Assembly: GCF_014648595.1 (NCBI RefSeq) | Contig: NZ_BMRK01000009.1 | Location: 99,193 to 163,192, forward strand | Direction of reading: 5' to 3' | Source: Nocardioides luteus | GTDB taxonomy: Bacteria > Actinomycetota > Actinomycetes > Propionibacteriales > Nocardioidaceae | Length of the DNA stretch: 64,000 nucleotides | Shown: piece by piece, positions 1 to 8,926 of the stretch | How the letters are laid out: each line of letters starts with the position of its first letter | How positions within the stretch are numbered: position 1 is the first letter of the stretch | Notes under the pieces: generated by a model | Seen by the model: the letters and a program-made list of their open reading frames with translations, nothing else | Database searches by the model: none | Told to the model about the DNA's origin: nothing | Position numbers and translations under genes: made by a program

Positions 1-1
1 C

Positions 2-1717
2 ATCAACATCCGTCGTGGCGACGAGTTCGAGATCGTCGCTGCCTACGGTGACGAGACCGGCCACACCGTCGAGGGCGAGATGACCGTCGCCGAGATGCTC
101 GGCACCCGGTTCCCGGTCTCGGTCGTCACCGAGCTCCTGGAGATGTCGCTGGACTGGGGTGACATCAAGTTCATCCCCCACGAGCGCAACACCATCGGTG
201 AGGCGGAGGGCTACTGGGTCGCCGACACCGACGAGGACATCATGAAGGGGTCCCAGGACTGGCACCGGCTCGACGAGCTGCTGGCCCCCTTCTACGACGA
301 CGCCGGCGAGCTCGTCGGCGTGCTCTCGATCGACCGCCCTACCAACGGCCGCCGGCCTGGTCGCCGACAGCAGCGGATCCTCAACCGCTTCGCCCGACAG
401 GCGCGGCGCGCCGTGCTGCTGACCCTGCAGCGCGAATACCTCGAGGAGCGGGCCAACAACCTCCTCGAGGCGCAGAGCTTCCTGCGCGAGGCCAACTCCC
501 AGCTCGGGTTCACCGCGGTGCTCGAGGCGACCCAGGAGGCGATGAGCCGAGGTCTCGACGCGGACGGCCTCTACGTGCAGGCGCGGGACGGCATGGGCGG
601 CAACGTCTGGTACGCCTCGCCCGGCCTGCGGTGGAGCGCCGACGACTACGCCGGCACGGGCATACAGTCCTACCAGAGCACCCGGCTGTGGAACGAGGGT
701 CTGCACCGCATCATCAACCGCGACATCCTCCGCCACACGATCCTCCACGACAAGAGTCCGGACCAGCGCAAGTTCGCGCAGCTCGGCATCGACTTCCTCG
801 ACGCCGTCGAGGCCGACTCGCTCCTGGTCGTGCCGATCGGCGTCGAGACCACCGCGCTGGGTCACCTGGTGCTGCTGCGTGGGGCGGGACGACCCCGCTG
901 GACCGACGCCGAGGGACGCCTCGCGATGGAGTTCGGCCGCGACTTCGGCCGCATCGTGCTCACCTCCAACGCCTACACCCAGGAGCGCGACCTCGCCCAG
1001 CGGCTCGCGACCGCCGACAAGGTGCACAGCCGGCTGATCGAGTCGGTCGCCCAGGAGCTGCACAACCCGCTCACCGCTCTCACCACCGGCATCGACGCGA
1101 TCCGCCACGAGGACCGCGGCTCGACCACCTGGTTCCAGCAGGTCGGCAACCTGATCAGCAGGTCCGACCAGCTGGTCGCGATGGTCGACGACCTGCTCCT
1201 CTTCTCCCGCTTCTCCGACCCGTCCTCGCGCCCGACCCTGGCGGTCGTCGACCTGACCTCGCTGCTGCAGGAGATCTTCGAGCAGAGGACGTACGAGGCG
1301 GAGAAGCGTGGCATCGAGGTGACCATCGACGTGCCGAACCACGGTGTCCACGTGCTCGGCGACCGCAGCGAGATCAAGGCGGCGATCCTGCGGCTGGTCG
1401 ACAACGCGCTGGTCTACACCCACCGCGGTGGCCACGTGCGGCTCTACATCGTGGAGAGCGCGAGCGAGGCGGCGATCTCGGTGACCGACAACGGTGTCGG
1501 CATCCCGGCGGGCGAGCAGCGCCAGGTCTTCCACGAGTTCTACCGCGGCACCAGCCAGGCGATCGGCGGCCGGAAGGGTGTCGGGCTGGGGCTCAGCATC
1601 GTCGACCGGGTCGCCAAACGCCACGACGGCCGCGTGACGCTGCGCTCCGAGCCCGGCACCGGCACCCGGGTCTCGATGGTGCTCCCGCTGTCCAACGACG
1701 CGGCCTCGCTCGGTTAA
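2..1717 (+). CDS. GAF-GAF-HATPase histidine-kinase-like protein (5' end outside window)
   Basis: The frame is open from base 2, and the residues before the first internal ATG (80) align with the paralogue downstream, so the gene starts left of the window. The visible 571 residues hold two GAF-like sensory domains (second about nt 430-980), a short helical dimerisation segment and a HATPase domain. The N box (VDNAL), G1 (DNGVGIP), F box (VFHEFYRG) and G2 (GVGLGLSIV) are intact, so ATP binding is expected. The H box reads VAQELHNPLTAL: glutamine (1052-1054) stands where kinases have the phosphoacceptor histidine. No membrane segment is seen in the visible part, suggesting a cytosolic sensor. 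The role is inferred from family architecture; the phosphotransfer partner is unknown and no response regulator is visible. Confidence 0.85.
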   Translation: MNIRRGDEFEIVAAYGDETGHTVEGEMTVAEMLGTRFPVSVVTELLEMSLDWGDIKFIPHERNTIGEAEGYWVADTDEDIMKGSQDWHRLDELLAPFYDDAGELVGVLSIDRPTNGRRPGRRQQRILNRFARQARRAVLLTLQREYLEERANNLLEAQSFLREANSQLGFTAVLEATQEAMSRGLDADGLYVQARDGMGGNVWYASPGLRWSADDYAGTGIQSYQSTRLWNEGLHRIINRDILRHTILHDKSPDQRKFAQLGIDFLDAVEADSLLVVPIGVETTALGHLVLLRGAGRPRWTDAEGRLAMEFGRDFGRIVLTSNAYTQERDLAQRLATADKVHSRLIESVAQELHNPLTALTTGIDAIRHEDRGSTTWFQQVGNLISRSDQLVAMVDDLLLFSRFSDPSSRPTLAVVDLTSLLQEIFEQRTYEAEKRGIEVTIDVPNHGVHVLGDRSEIKAAILRLVDNALVYTHRGGHVRLYIVESASEAAISVTDNGVGIPAGEQRQVFHEFYRGTSQAIGGRKGVGLGLSIVDRVAKRHDGRVTLRSEPGTGTRVSMVLPLSNDAASLG

Positions 1718-1855
1718 CCGAACGTCACAATCTGGTCGAGACGGTGGCCTACGCCTGCACAGGATGCGTGTTTCGTGCAACACTCCGTGGTGCCCAGGTC
1801 CTCAGGACTGCCACGACGTTGCAACACCCCCTGACCGACCTAATCGAGAGCAAGG

Positions 1856-3658
1856 ATGCCCCCACCACAGTCAGTCGATGCGATCGACGTGCCGCAGAGC
1901 ACGCCGAGCAAGACGTCGCTGCCGGTGGACCCTGCTCTGCAGATGATCGCCGAGGGCATCTGCGAGCTGCTCGGCTTCGGCATCGCCGCGATCAACGTCG
2001 TCCGCGGTGACGAGGTGGAGATGGTCGCCGTCCACGGCTTCACCAGCGGCCTGAACGCTCACGGCCAGCGCGAGACCGCCGAGGAGATCCTCGGCACCCG
2101 ATGGCCCCTCTCCGACATGCAGGGCAACCTCTCCCGCGGGGAGAACTGGGGCGCCTGGCGGTTCATCCCGCACGAGCGGGTCAATCTCCACGAGGGCAGC
2201 TGGGTCTCGACGACCAACATGATCGACGCCCCCGACGCCTGGCACCCCCACGACATGCTGCTCGCGCCGATCATCGGCGAGGACGGGTCGATCAAGGGCT
2301 GTCTCTCCGTCGACATGCCGATCAGCGGTCGTCGTCCCGACTTCACCCAGCGGCGTGTGCTCAACCGGTTCGCGAAGCGTGCCCAGCGGGTCGTGCTCGG
2401 CTATCTCGAGCGCGAGCGCCTCTACGAGCGCGCCGCCAACCTGGAGACCGCCAAGGAGTTCCTGCGCGACGCCAGTTCCAAGCTCAGCCTCGCCGACGTG
2501 CTCGACGCCAGCCACGACTCGCTGATCCGCGGTCTGGGCGCCGACGGCATCTGGATGGCGACCAAGGGACCCCACAACGAGATGGTCGTGCACGCGACCC
2601 CGGGCCTCAACTGGGACCCCGACCCGGGCCTGGCTTCGCTCACCTCACGCAACTCGTCCCGCTACTGGGCCGAGGGCACCTACTCGATCATGAGCCGCCA
2701 GCAGATCGTGGAGTCCGCGGAGTGGAGCGAGCAGGCGGCCGTCGCCGAGAAGTTCTTCGAGACCCTGGGCGCCGACAGCGCGCTGGTCGTGCCGGTGGGC
2801 GCCGACCACGAGTGGCTCGGCCACATCGTCCTCCTGCGCTCCCCCGGCAGGCCCAGCTGGACCGACGCGGAGGGTCGCCTGGCGATGGAGCTGGGCCGTG
2901 ACTTCGGCCGGATAGTGCTCACCGCCAACGCCTACACCCAGGAGCGCGACCTCGCCCAGCAGCTCGCCGACGCCGACCGCGAGCGCAACCGGCTCATCGA
3001 GGCGGTCGCGCGCGAGCTTCGCATCCCGGTCAACGCGCTCGGCACCTCGCTCAACGCGCTGGGTGCGGAGAAGCCCAACACGCTGCCGTGGATCGTGCAG
3101 GTGGAGACGCTCACCGTACGCAGCGCCCAGATCGAGGGCATCGTCAGCGACCTGCTGCTGCTCTCCCGGATCCGCGACCCAGCAAACGCTCCGGGCGAGA
3201 CCACCATCGAGGTCTCCGAGATGCTTCACGACGTGCTCGACGAGCTCGATCCCGACGCCGCTCAGAAGGACATCGAGTGCGTCCTGACGACCCCTACCGG
3301 GCCGGCGTACGTCGTCGCCGACCCGCGCGAGCTGCGCGCCGCCTTCCTCCACCTGGTGAAGAACGCGCTGACCTACAGCTACCGGGGCTCGCGGGTGCAG
3401 GTGATGCTCTACAGCGCCGGCGCCGAGGTCACGATCATCATCGCCGACACCGGCGTCGGCATCTCCGACGAGGAGCAGGAAGAGGTCTTCAAGCCGTTCT
3501 TCCGGGGCTCCAACTCCGCGCTGGGCGGTTCACGCGGGGCCGGTCTCGGCCTGACGCTGGTCGATCAGATCATCACCAACCGCCACAACGGGCTGGTCGA
3601 GCTCGACTCCAGCCCGGGCGAGGGCACCCGGGTCGTGCTCACGATGTACAGCGCGTAA
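1856..3658 (+). CDS. GAF-GAF-HATPase histidine-kinase-like protein, paralogue of the upstream gene
   Basis: This 600-residue protein is a tandem paralogue of the gene ending at 1717 and shares FIPHER, RPxWTDAEGRLAMExGRDFG and NAYTQERDLAQ segments. Order: N-terminal GAF (about 20-180), second GAF (about 200-360), helical segment, HATPase (about 480-600). The ATPase boxes are intact (LVKNALTYS, DTGVGIS, VFKPFFRG, GAGLGLTLV). The H box reads VARELRIPVNAL, with arginine (3011-3013) in place of the phosphoacceptor histidine. The start is the ATG behind GAGCAAGG. The 138-nt gap to the first gene allows co-transcription. Both copies diverging at the same residue suggests an altered or lost kinase function, for example heterodimer or ATP-dependent switch, which is inference. 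Confidence 0.87.
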   Translation: MPPPQSVDAIDVPQSTPSKTSLPVDPALQMIAEGICELLGFGIAAINVVRGDEVEMVAVHGFTSGLNAHGQRETAEEILGTRWPLSDMQGNLSRGENWGAWRFIPHERVNLHEGSWVSTTNMIDAPDAWHPHDMLLAPIIGEDGSIKGCLSVDMPISGRRPDFTQRRVLNRFAKRAQRVVLGYLERERLYERAANLETAKEFLRDASSKLSLADVLDASHDSLIRGLGADGIWMATKGPHNEMVVHATPGLNWDPDPGLASLTSRNSSRYWAEGTYSIMSRQQIVESAEWSEQAAVAEKFFETLGADSALVVPVGADHEWLGHIVLLRSPGRPSWTDAEGRLAMELGRDFGRIVLTANAYTQERDLAQQLADADRERNRLIEAVARELRIPVNALGTSLNALGAEKPNTLPWIVQVETLTVRSAQIEGIVSDLLLLSRIRDPANAPGETTIEVSEMLHDVLDELDPDAAQKDIECVLTTPTGPAYVVADPRELRAAFLHLVKNALTYSYRGSRVQVMLYSAGAEVTIIIADTGVGISDEEQEEVFKPFFRGSNSALGGSRGAGLGLTLVDQIITNRHNGLVELDSSPGEGTRVVLTMYSA

Positions 3659-3679
3659 CCACCCGGGTGCCGGTCGCGG

Positions 3680-5029
3680 TCAGCGGCTACCGAGCTTCTG
3701 AAGCAACAGCGCCTCGGCGACGACGACGCGCCGGAACTCGGCGAGGTGGAGACCCTCGTTGGCGCCGTGGGCGCGGGTGTCGGGGTCCTCGACGCCGGTG
3801 ACCAGCACGCTCGCCTGCGGGAACGCCTCGAGGAACTCCGCGATGAACGGGATCGAGCCGCCCACGCCCATGTCGATCGGGGCGGTGCCGTCCCAGGCCT
3901 CGGTGAAGGCGGCGCGAGCCGCGTCGTAGGCCGGGCCGGTCGCGTCCAGGGCGATCGGCTCACCGGTGTCGACGACCTTGGTGGCCAGCTGGGCGCCCCA
4001 CGGGACGTGCTTCTCCAGGTGCTTGGTGAGGGCGGCGACGGCGTTCTCACCGGTGTCGCCCGGGGCGATCCGGATGGTCACCTTGGCGCGGGCCGCGGGC
4101 GAGAGGGTGTTGGAGGCGCCGTCGACCTTGGGCGCGTCCAGGCCGGTGATGGTGATCGCCGGCTGGGTCCACATCCGCTCGACGGCGCTGCCCTTGCCGA
4201 CCCAGTGCAGGCCGTCGATGGCGCCGGACTCGGCGCGGAGCCGGTCCTCGGGGTAGTCGACGTCGGCGGCCGGACCGGAGACGAGCCCCTCGACCGCGGG
4301 CGCGCCGTCCTCGTCCCAGAGGGTGTTGAGGAGGCGTACGAGCGCCATGATCGCGTCGGGGGCCAGACCGCCCCACATGCCGGAGTGGACCGCGTGGCCC
4401 AGGGTGCGGAGCTCGACGTCGACGCGGATGAGGCCGCGCAGCGAGGTGGTCAGCGCCGGGACGCCGATGTCCCAGTTGCCGGAGTCGGCGATGACGATGA
4501 CGTCGGCCTTCAGCCGGTCCTGGTACTTCTCGAGCAGCTGCGGCAGGGTCGCCGAAGCCACCTCCTCCTCACCCTCGATGAAGAGGCGGACGGTCACCGG
4601 GAGGTCGTCGCCCAGCGCGCGGACGGCACCGATGTGGGCGGCGATGCCGGCCTTGTCGTCGGCCGCGCCGCGACCGTAGAGCCGGTCACCCACCTCGGTG
4701 GGCTCGAACGGCGGGGTGTCCCAGTCGGCGTGGTCGTTCTCCGGCTGCACGTCGTGGTGGGCGTAGAGCAGCACCGTCGGGGCGCCCTCCGGCCCCTTCT
4801 TCTCGCCGACGATCGCCGGCGGCGCACCGTCGAAGGCGCGCACGATCTCCACCTCGAAGCCCTCGGCCGCGAAGAGGTCGCGGGTCTTCTCCGCGCTCTT
4901 CTCGACCTCGCTCAGCCTCGCGGGGTCCGCGCTCACGGACTCGATCCGCACCAGCTCCTCGAGGTCCTTGCGGATCCCGGGGAAGAGGTCGTCTACACGA
5001 GATTTGATGTCTTCGGTGGAGAGGGTCAT
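3680..5029 (-). CDS. M20 family dipeptidase / peptidase
   Basis: A 449-residue zinc-dependent M20 exopeptidase. Visible metal-site motifs are LLYAHHDVQP (His ligand with catalytic Asp two residues on), YGRGAADDKAG (bridging Asp), EGEEEVAS (general-base Glu-Glu) and HGANEGLH near the C terminus. The M20 dimerisation domain lies between about 190 and 350. No signal peptide is seen, so it is probably cytosolic, hydrolysing di- or oligopeptides or related N-acyl substrates; exact specificity cannot be read from sequence. It converges on the second GAF-HATPase gene with 21 nt between stops. Length and motif order fit the dipeptidase branch (PepV/CNDP-like) of M20. Confidence 0.9.
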   Translation of the reverse strand: MTLSTEDIKSRVDDLFPGIRKDLEELVRIESVSADPARLSEVEKSAEKTRDLFAAEGFEVEIVRAFDGAPPAIVGEKKGPEGAPTVLLYAHHDVQPENDHADWDTPPFEPTEVGDRLYGRGAADDKAGIAAHIGAVRALGDDLPVTVRLFIEGEEEVASATLPQLLEKYQDRLKADVIVIADSGNWDIGVPALTTSLRGLIRVDVELRTLGHAVHSGMWGGLAPDAIMALVRLLNTLWDEDGAPAVEGLVSGPAADVDYPEDRLRAESGAIDGLHWVGKGSAVERMWTQPAITITGLDAPKVDGASNTLSPAARAKVTIRIAPGDTGENAVAALTKHLEKHVPWGAQLATKVVDTGEPIALDATGPAYDAARAAFTEAWDGTAPIDMGVGGSIPFIAEFLEAFPQASVLVTGVEDPDTRAHGANEGLHLAEFRRVVVAEALLLQKLGSR

Positions 5030-5424
5030 GGGGTGAGATTACAAGCAGGCCGTCGCCGCTGAAGGTCCGCGGTCCGCTGCCGACCCCCGCTGGTCGAGCC
5101 GCCGGAGCTTCTGGGCCGAGCCGTGTCGGAACCAGCACAGCTTCATCGAGCGGCGAATGGACTGTGTTGGTCTCGACACGCTCGGTCGTGGCCGGCCTCC
5201 CGGCTCGACCAGCGGATGCTCAGACGGCCTCGCGGCTCAAACTGCTGGGGATCTTTCGTTCGAGGGGTCTCGACAGGCTCGACCTCCGGATCCCCCGCTG
5301 GTCGAGCCGCCGGAGCCCCTGGGCGGAGGCGCGTCGAGACCAACACAGTCGATTCGAGCGCGACAGGGGACCGTGTTGGTCTCGACTCGACCAGCGGAGG
5401 CTCAGGCTCGACCAGCGAAGGGGA
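5030..5424. repeat. Repeat-rich intergenic gap with two copies of a hairpin element
   Basis: No gene is seen in this 395-nt gap. It holds two diverged copies of one element, about 5086-5177 and 5294-5386. Each begins CCCCGCTGGTCGAGCCGCC and contains an inverted repeat: GTCGAGACCAACAC (5333-5346) against GTGTTGGTCTCGAC (5373-5386), and in the other copy 5125-5138 against 5164-5177 with two mismatches. Between them lies GGTCTCGACAGGCTCGACC (5266-5284), an inverted copy of a 19-bp family also found near 33.8, 47.5 and 59.7 kb. This looks like extragenic palindromic repeat material. Confidence 0.7.
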
Positions 5425-5778
5425 CTACAGGGGCAGGTACGCCGAGAGGTCGGTGCGCTCGCCGGAGGCCCTCACTCGGGCCTGGTCGACGGCGTCGGCC
5501 CAGGTGAGCTCGCCCGTGGCGAGCGCGATCCAGGTGGCTGCGTCGGTCTCGATCACTGCCGGCGGCGTGCCCCGGGTGTGCCGGACGCCCTCGACGCACT
5601 GCACCGCGGCGTACGGCGGGACGCGGACCTCCACGCTCCGGCCCGGGGCGCGCTGCTCCAGGAGGGCGAGGAAGTGCTTGGTGAGCAGTCGAAGGTCGGC
5701 CTTCTCGGCCGACGCGGTGAGGCGCTCGAGCGCTGCAGAGACCTCGGCGGCCGGGGCGGGCTTGAGTCGTGCTGGCAC
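5425..5778 (-). CDS. Bacterial SCP-orthologue (sterol carrier family) small protein
   Basis: A 117-residue protein resembling the bacterial SCP-orthologue family (SCP_3, like mycobacterial Rv0807). Family-like features are RLLTKHFLALLEQRAPGRSV, the PPYAAVQCVEGVRHTRGTPP core and the tail ending DLSAYLPL. The start is GTG at 5778, because a TAGGCT hexamer lies seven nt before it, the leaderless pattern seen elsewhere in the window; no ATG lies nearby in frame. In mycobacteria this family sits beside purF; no purF is adjacent here. The ligand and role are unknown; a hydrophobic small-molecule binding fold is only a family inference. Confidence 0.75.
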   Translation of the reverse strand: MPARLKPAPAAEVSAALERLTASAEKADLRLLTKHFLALLEQRAPGRSVEVRVPPYAAVQCVEGVRHTRGTPPAVIETDAATWIALATGELTWADAVDQARVRASGERTDLSAYLPL

Positions 5779-5853
5779 AGCGGCGAGCCTACCGTCGCGA
5801 CGAGGTGTGCGAACTCGTCCACCTACGCCCCAGCGAGCCGATAGGGTCCGACC

Positions 5854-6588
5854 GTGGGACTGGAGAGACTCGAGTCGGCGAAGGTTCTGACCACCGTGGA
5901 AGCGCTGCACGTACGCATCGCGACGCGCTTCCCGGAACGGGGCCTGGTGAAGGTCACCGAGGAGCTGATCGGCCTGATCAGGGAGTCGTCCGGGTCGGGC
6001 GAGCGGCACCGCCGGCGGTTGCTGTGGACGCGGGCGGCCTCGCGGGCGGTGATCGTGGCGTTCCTGGCGCTGACGCTGGTCGCGATCGTCTGGGCCCTGG
6101 CGACGGCGATCGGCGACCCGACCCTCAAGGGCGGCGCCCAGTGGCTGCCGCTGTTCGAGAGCACGGTCAACGACCTCATCTTCACCGGGGTCGCGATCTT
6201 CTTCCTCTATACGATCCCCGAGCGTCTGCTGCGCTCGCGCGCGCTGCAGGTGCTCCACCGGCTGCGATCGCTGGCCCACATCATCGACATGCACCAGCTC
6301 ACCAAGGACCCGGAGTGGCTCCGCACCGGCTTCACCCCGACCTCGGCGAGCGTCCGGCTCACCCTCGATGCCGACGACCTCGTCCACTACCTGGAGTACT
6401 GCTCCGAGCTCCTCAGCCTGGTCGGCAAGACCGCCGCGCTGTGCGCCGAGGACTCCCAGGACGACGTCGTCCTGGACACGGTCAGCACGGTGGAGAGCCT
6501 CACCGTCGACCTCGACCGCAAGATCTGGCAGAAGATCCAGGTCGTCGATCAGCTGCGCGAGGAGCAGTCCTCGCAACGGTCCGCCTAG
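5854..6588 (+). CDS. Membrane protein of unknown function, two TM segments
   Basis: I do not recognise a named family. The 244-residue protein has a short soluble N terminus, two hydrophobic helices (about residues 65-88 and 105-125) with a short loop, and a long charged, probably cytoplasmic C-terminal part that may form helices. The GTG start at 5854 is supported by TAGGGT six nt upstream (leaderless pattern). It diverges from the SCP-like gene with 75 nt between starts and is followed 23 nt later by the beta-lactamase-like gene, which has its own leaderless-type promoter, so the two need not be co-transcribed. Confidence 0.75.
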   Translation: MGLERLESAKVLTTVEALHVRIATRFPERGLVKVTEELIGLIRESSGSGERHRRRLLWTRAASRAVIVAFLALTLVAIVWALATAIGDPTLKGGAQWLPLFESTVNDLIFTGVAIFFLYTIPERLLRSRALQVLHRLRSLAHIIDMHQLTKDPEWLRTGFTPTSASVRLTLDADDLVHYLEYCSELLSLVGKTAALCAEDSQDDVVLDTVSTVESLTVDLDRKIWQKIQVVDQLREEQSSQRSA

Positions 6589-6611
6589 TGATGCGTCATT
6601 AGGCTCGGAGC

Positions 6612-7361
6612 ATGAGCTCACACACCGACTGGTCGATCCTCGCGGTGGACGCCGACTCGGGCGAGACCCTGATCGAGTCCACCCCGGACCTCGTGCTGCC
6701 GACCGCCAGCGTCGGGAAGCTCTTCCTGCTCCACCACCTGGCCGAGCTCCTCGACGCCGACCCGACGCTCGGGCAGCGGATGCTGCGCCGCGACAGCGTC
6801 GAGCCGGTCGCCGACAGCGGGCTGTGGCAGCACCTCGACGCCGCCGAGCTGAGCGTGAACGACTGTGCCCGGCTGGTCGGAGCGGTCTCGGACAACCTGG
6901 CCACCAACGTGCTCCTCGACCTGGTCGGGCTCGCCCCGGTCCAGGAGGTCGCGAAGCGGCTCGCGCCCGGGGGCTCGATGCTCTACGACGCCGTCCGGGA
7001 CGTACGCACGCCCGAGGACCCGCCGATGCTCTCCACCGGCTGCGCCGCCGACTGGGCAGCTTACTTCCGTACGCCGCACCCGACCGTCCTCTCCTGGCTG
7101 GCTCCGGCCACCGACCTCTCGATGGTCTCCTCGGCGCTCGGCCTGGACCCGCTGGCACACACCGACCCGGGTGCGGACCTGCGCGTCTGGAGCAAGACCG
7201 GCACCGACGACGGCGTCCGCGCGGAGGTCGGGCTGCTCCAGACCGGCGGTCGACGTGCTGCGTACGCGGTGATCTGCCGCTTCGACGGCGAGGTGCTGCC
7301 GGTGCTGGCCCGGATGCGGGACCACGGGACACAGCTGATCGACGCGCTGCGCGCGGACTGA
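6612..7361 (+). CDS. Class A beta-lactamase-like serine hydrolase without signal peptide
   Basis: A 249-residue protein with the three penicillin-recognising enzyme motifs in order: SVGK (SxxK) near residue 34, SDN near 94 and KTG near 196. The spacing fits the class A beta-lactamase/transpeptidase-like fold. There is no signal peptide, unlike true beta-lactamases, and I see no clear omega-loop ExxLN motif, so a cytosolic hydrolase or binding role is more likely than penicillin resistance. The ATG start is preceded by TAGGCT six nt upstream. The neighbours give no pathway clue. Confidence 0.8.
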   Translation: MSSHTDWSILAVDADSGETLIESTPDLVLPTASVGKLFLLHHLAELLDADPTLGQRMLRRDSVEPVADSGLWQHLDAAELSVNDCARLVGAVSDNLATNVLLDLVGLAPVQEVAKRLAPGGSMLYDAVRDVRTPEDPPMLSTGCAADWAAYFRTPHPTVLSWLAPATDLSMVSSALGLDPLAHTDPGADLRVWSKTGTDDGVRAEVGLLQTGGRRAAYAVICRFDGEVLPVLARMRDHGTQLIDALRAD

Positions 7362-7403
7362 GGGCGTACGATCCAATCCCGGTCCGGCACGGTAGGAGCC
7401 CAG

Positions 7404-7955
7404 TTGTTCAGCATCGACCTCGGGAACGGCGCGGAGATGGTCCTGCGGGACCGGTCGACCGACTTCGCCGTCCACAAGCTCATCAACGCCAACCTCGACC
7501 ATCTGCGTGAGTGGGAGCCGTGGGCCCACAGCGACCAGACGATCCTGAGCGTCGCCGGCTTCGGCACCTACCTGCTGAACCAGTGGGTCAAGGGCGAGGC
7601 GGTCCCGTGCATCATCCGGCAGGACGGCCAGGTCGCCGGCGCCACCACCGCGCGGATCAACCTCTACGAGAAGTCAGCCACGATCGGCTACTGGCTGGGC
7701 GAGGAGTTCGAGGGCCGCGGGCTGGTCACCCGAGCCGTCTCCGCGCTGCTGGACACGCTCTTCAAGGAGTACGACATCGCCCGGGCGATCATCGAGACCT
7801 CGGTGATGAACAAGCGCAGCCGTGCTGTCGCCGAGCGCCTCGGCTTCACCCACGAGGGCACGCTGCGCGGCGCGCAGGCCTACCCGGGCGAGCGCCGCGA
7901 CCTGGTGGTCTACGGGCTGCTGAGCGAGGAGTGGCTCTCCCGGTCAGGTGGATGA
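7404..7955 (+). CDS. GNAT family N-acetyltransferase (RimJ/RimL/YdaF-like)
   Basis: A 183-residue GNAT protein. It shows the acetyl-CoA loop EEFEGRGLVTRA (Q/RxxGxG/A type), a preceding beta strand ATIGYWLG and the C-terminal NKRSRAVAERLGFTHEG signature typical of the ribosomal-protein or spermidine acetyltransferase branch. It would acetylate an amino group of a protein N terminus or small molecule using acetyl-CoA in the cytosol; the substrate is unknown. TTG at 7404 is chosen because GTAGGAGC lies just upstream. Its last 12 nt overlap the convergent WYL regulator gene. Confidence 0.87.
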   Translation: MFSIDLGNGAEMVLRDRSTDFAVHKLINANLDHLREWEPWAHSDQTILSVAGFGTYLLNQWVKGEAVPCIIRQDGQVAGATTARINLYEKSATIGYWLGEEFEGRGLVTRAVSALLDTLFKEYDIARAIIETSVMNKRSRAVAERLGFTHEGTLRGAQAYPGERRDLVVYGLLSEEWLSRSGG

Positions 7956-8900
7956 GGCGCCGGAGCGTACGAACCGCTCCCCCGCCCGCTGCACCATCTC
8001 GGCGAGCTCGGCGGGCTGCTCGACGGTGAAGTCGGCCTCGATCCCGGCGAGGATCATCATCGGCCAGCCCAGGTCGTCGGCCTGCATCCGCATCCGGCAG
8101 CCACCCTCGGCCGGCTCCACCTCACCCCAGCGGCCCACCCGCCCGGCGACCACGTCGGGCTCGACGCGGACGAAGACGCTGATGTCGTAGGTCGCCGCCC
8201 GGGAGCGGATCCCCTTCTGGACGTAGGCAGCGGCGTCGCCGCCCGGGATGTCGCGGGGGCGGAAGCGCTGGCCGGTCGTGGTCGGATCGGTGACCCGGTC
8301 GACGCGGAAGGAGCGCCAGTCCTGACGGACCCGGTCGTAGGCCAGGAGGTACCAGCGGTTGCCGAGGTTCACCAGGCGGTGCGGTTCGACGCGGCGCCGG
8401 GTCGGCTCGGCCTCGGGCGCGCGGTAGGTGAAGGTGAGCGCCTCGTCGTCGCGGCAGGCCTGGGCCAGGACGCCGAGCACGCCTGCGTCCAACGGCACCC
8501 GGCCACCCCAGGGCAGCGAGTCGGTCTGCGAGGTGACCGCATCCATCCGACGGCGCAGCCGGGGCGGCATCAGCGCGACGACCTTGCCCAGCGCCTGGGC
8601 CGAGGTGTCGCCCATGCCGGCGATCATGCCGGCTGCGGCGGTGCGCAGGCCGACGGCGATGGCCACCGCCTCCTCGTCGTCGAGCAGCAGCGGCGGCAGC
8701 GCGTTGCCGGCCCGGAGCTGATAGCCGCCCGCGACCCCGCGGGTGGCGTCCACGTCGTAGCCCAGGTCTCGCAGCCGCTCGATGTCGCGGCGCAGCGTAC
8801 GTTCGCTGACCTCGAGCCGCACAGACAGCTCCGTGCCGGGCCAGAACCGGTGGGTCTGCAGCAGGGAGAGCAGCTGCAGCATCCGGGCGCTTGTGCTCAT
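7944..8900 (-). CDS. WYL-domain transcriptional regulator (HTH_11 + WYL, YafY-like)
   Basis: A 318-residue regulator: N-terminal DeoR-like winged helix (about 5-60, with SVRLEVSERTLRRDIERL), a central WYL domain (about 140-220, with RRRVEPHRLVNLGNRWYLLAYD) and a C-terminal WCX-like part. WYL domains sense ligands, often nucleic-acid-derived. ATG at 8900 has TAAGGT seven nt upstream (leaderless pattern). The gene is divergent from the drrAB-like exporter, and the palindrome at 8927-8942 lies where the -35 region of its own promoter would be, so autoregulation and control of the exporter are likely inferences. Confidence 0.88.
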   Translation of the reverse strand: MSTSARMLQLLSLLQTHRFWPGTELSVRLEVSERTLRRDIERLRDLGYDVDATRGVAGGYQLRAGNALPPLLLDDEEAVAIAVGLRTAAAGMIAGMGDTSAQALGKVVALMPPRLRRRMDAVTSQTDSLPWGGRVPLDAGVLGVLAQACRDDEALTFTYRAPEAEPTRRRVEPHRLVNLGNRWYLLAYDRVRQDWRSFRVDRVTDPTTTGQRFRPRDIPGGDAAAYVQKGIRSRAATYDISVFVRVEPDVVAGRVGRWGEVEPAEGGCRMRMQADDLGWPMMILAGIEADFTVEQPAELAEMVQRAGERFVRSGASST

Positions 8901-8926
8901 GACTGCGACCTTAGGCCGGATTGCGG

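Noticed and set aside
6612-7361. Antibiotic-resistance beta-lactamase
   Set aside because: There is no signal peptide and no clear omega-loop motif, so a resistance call is not supported.
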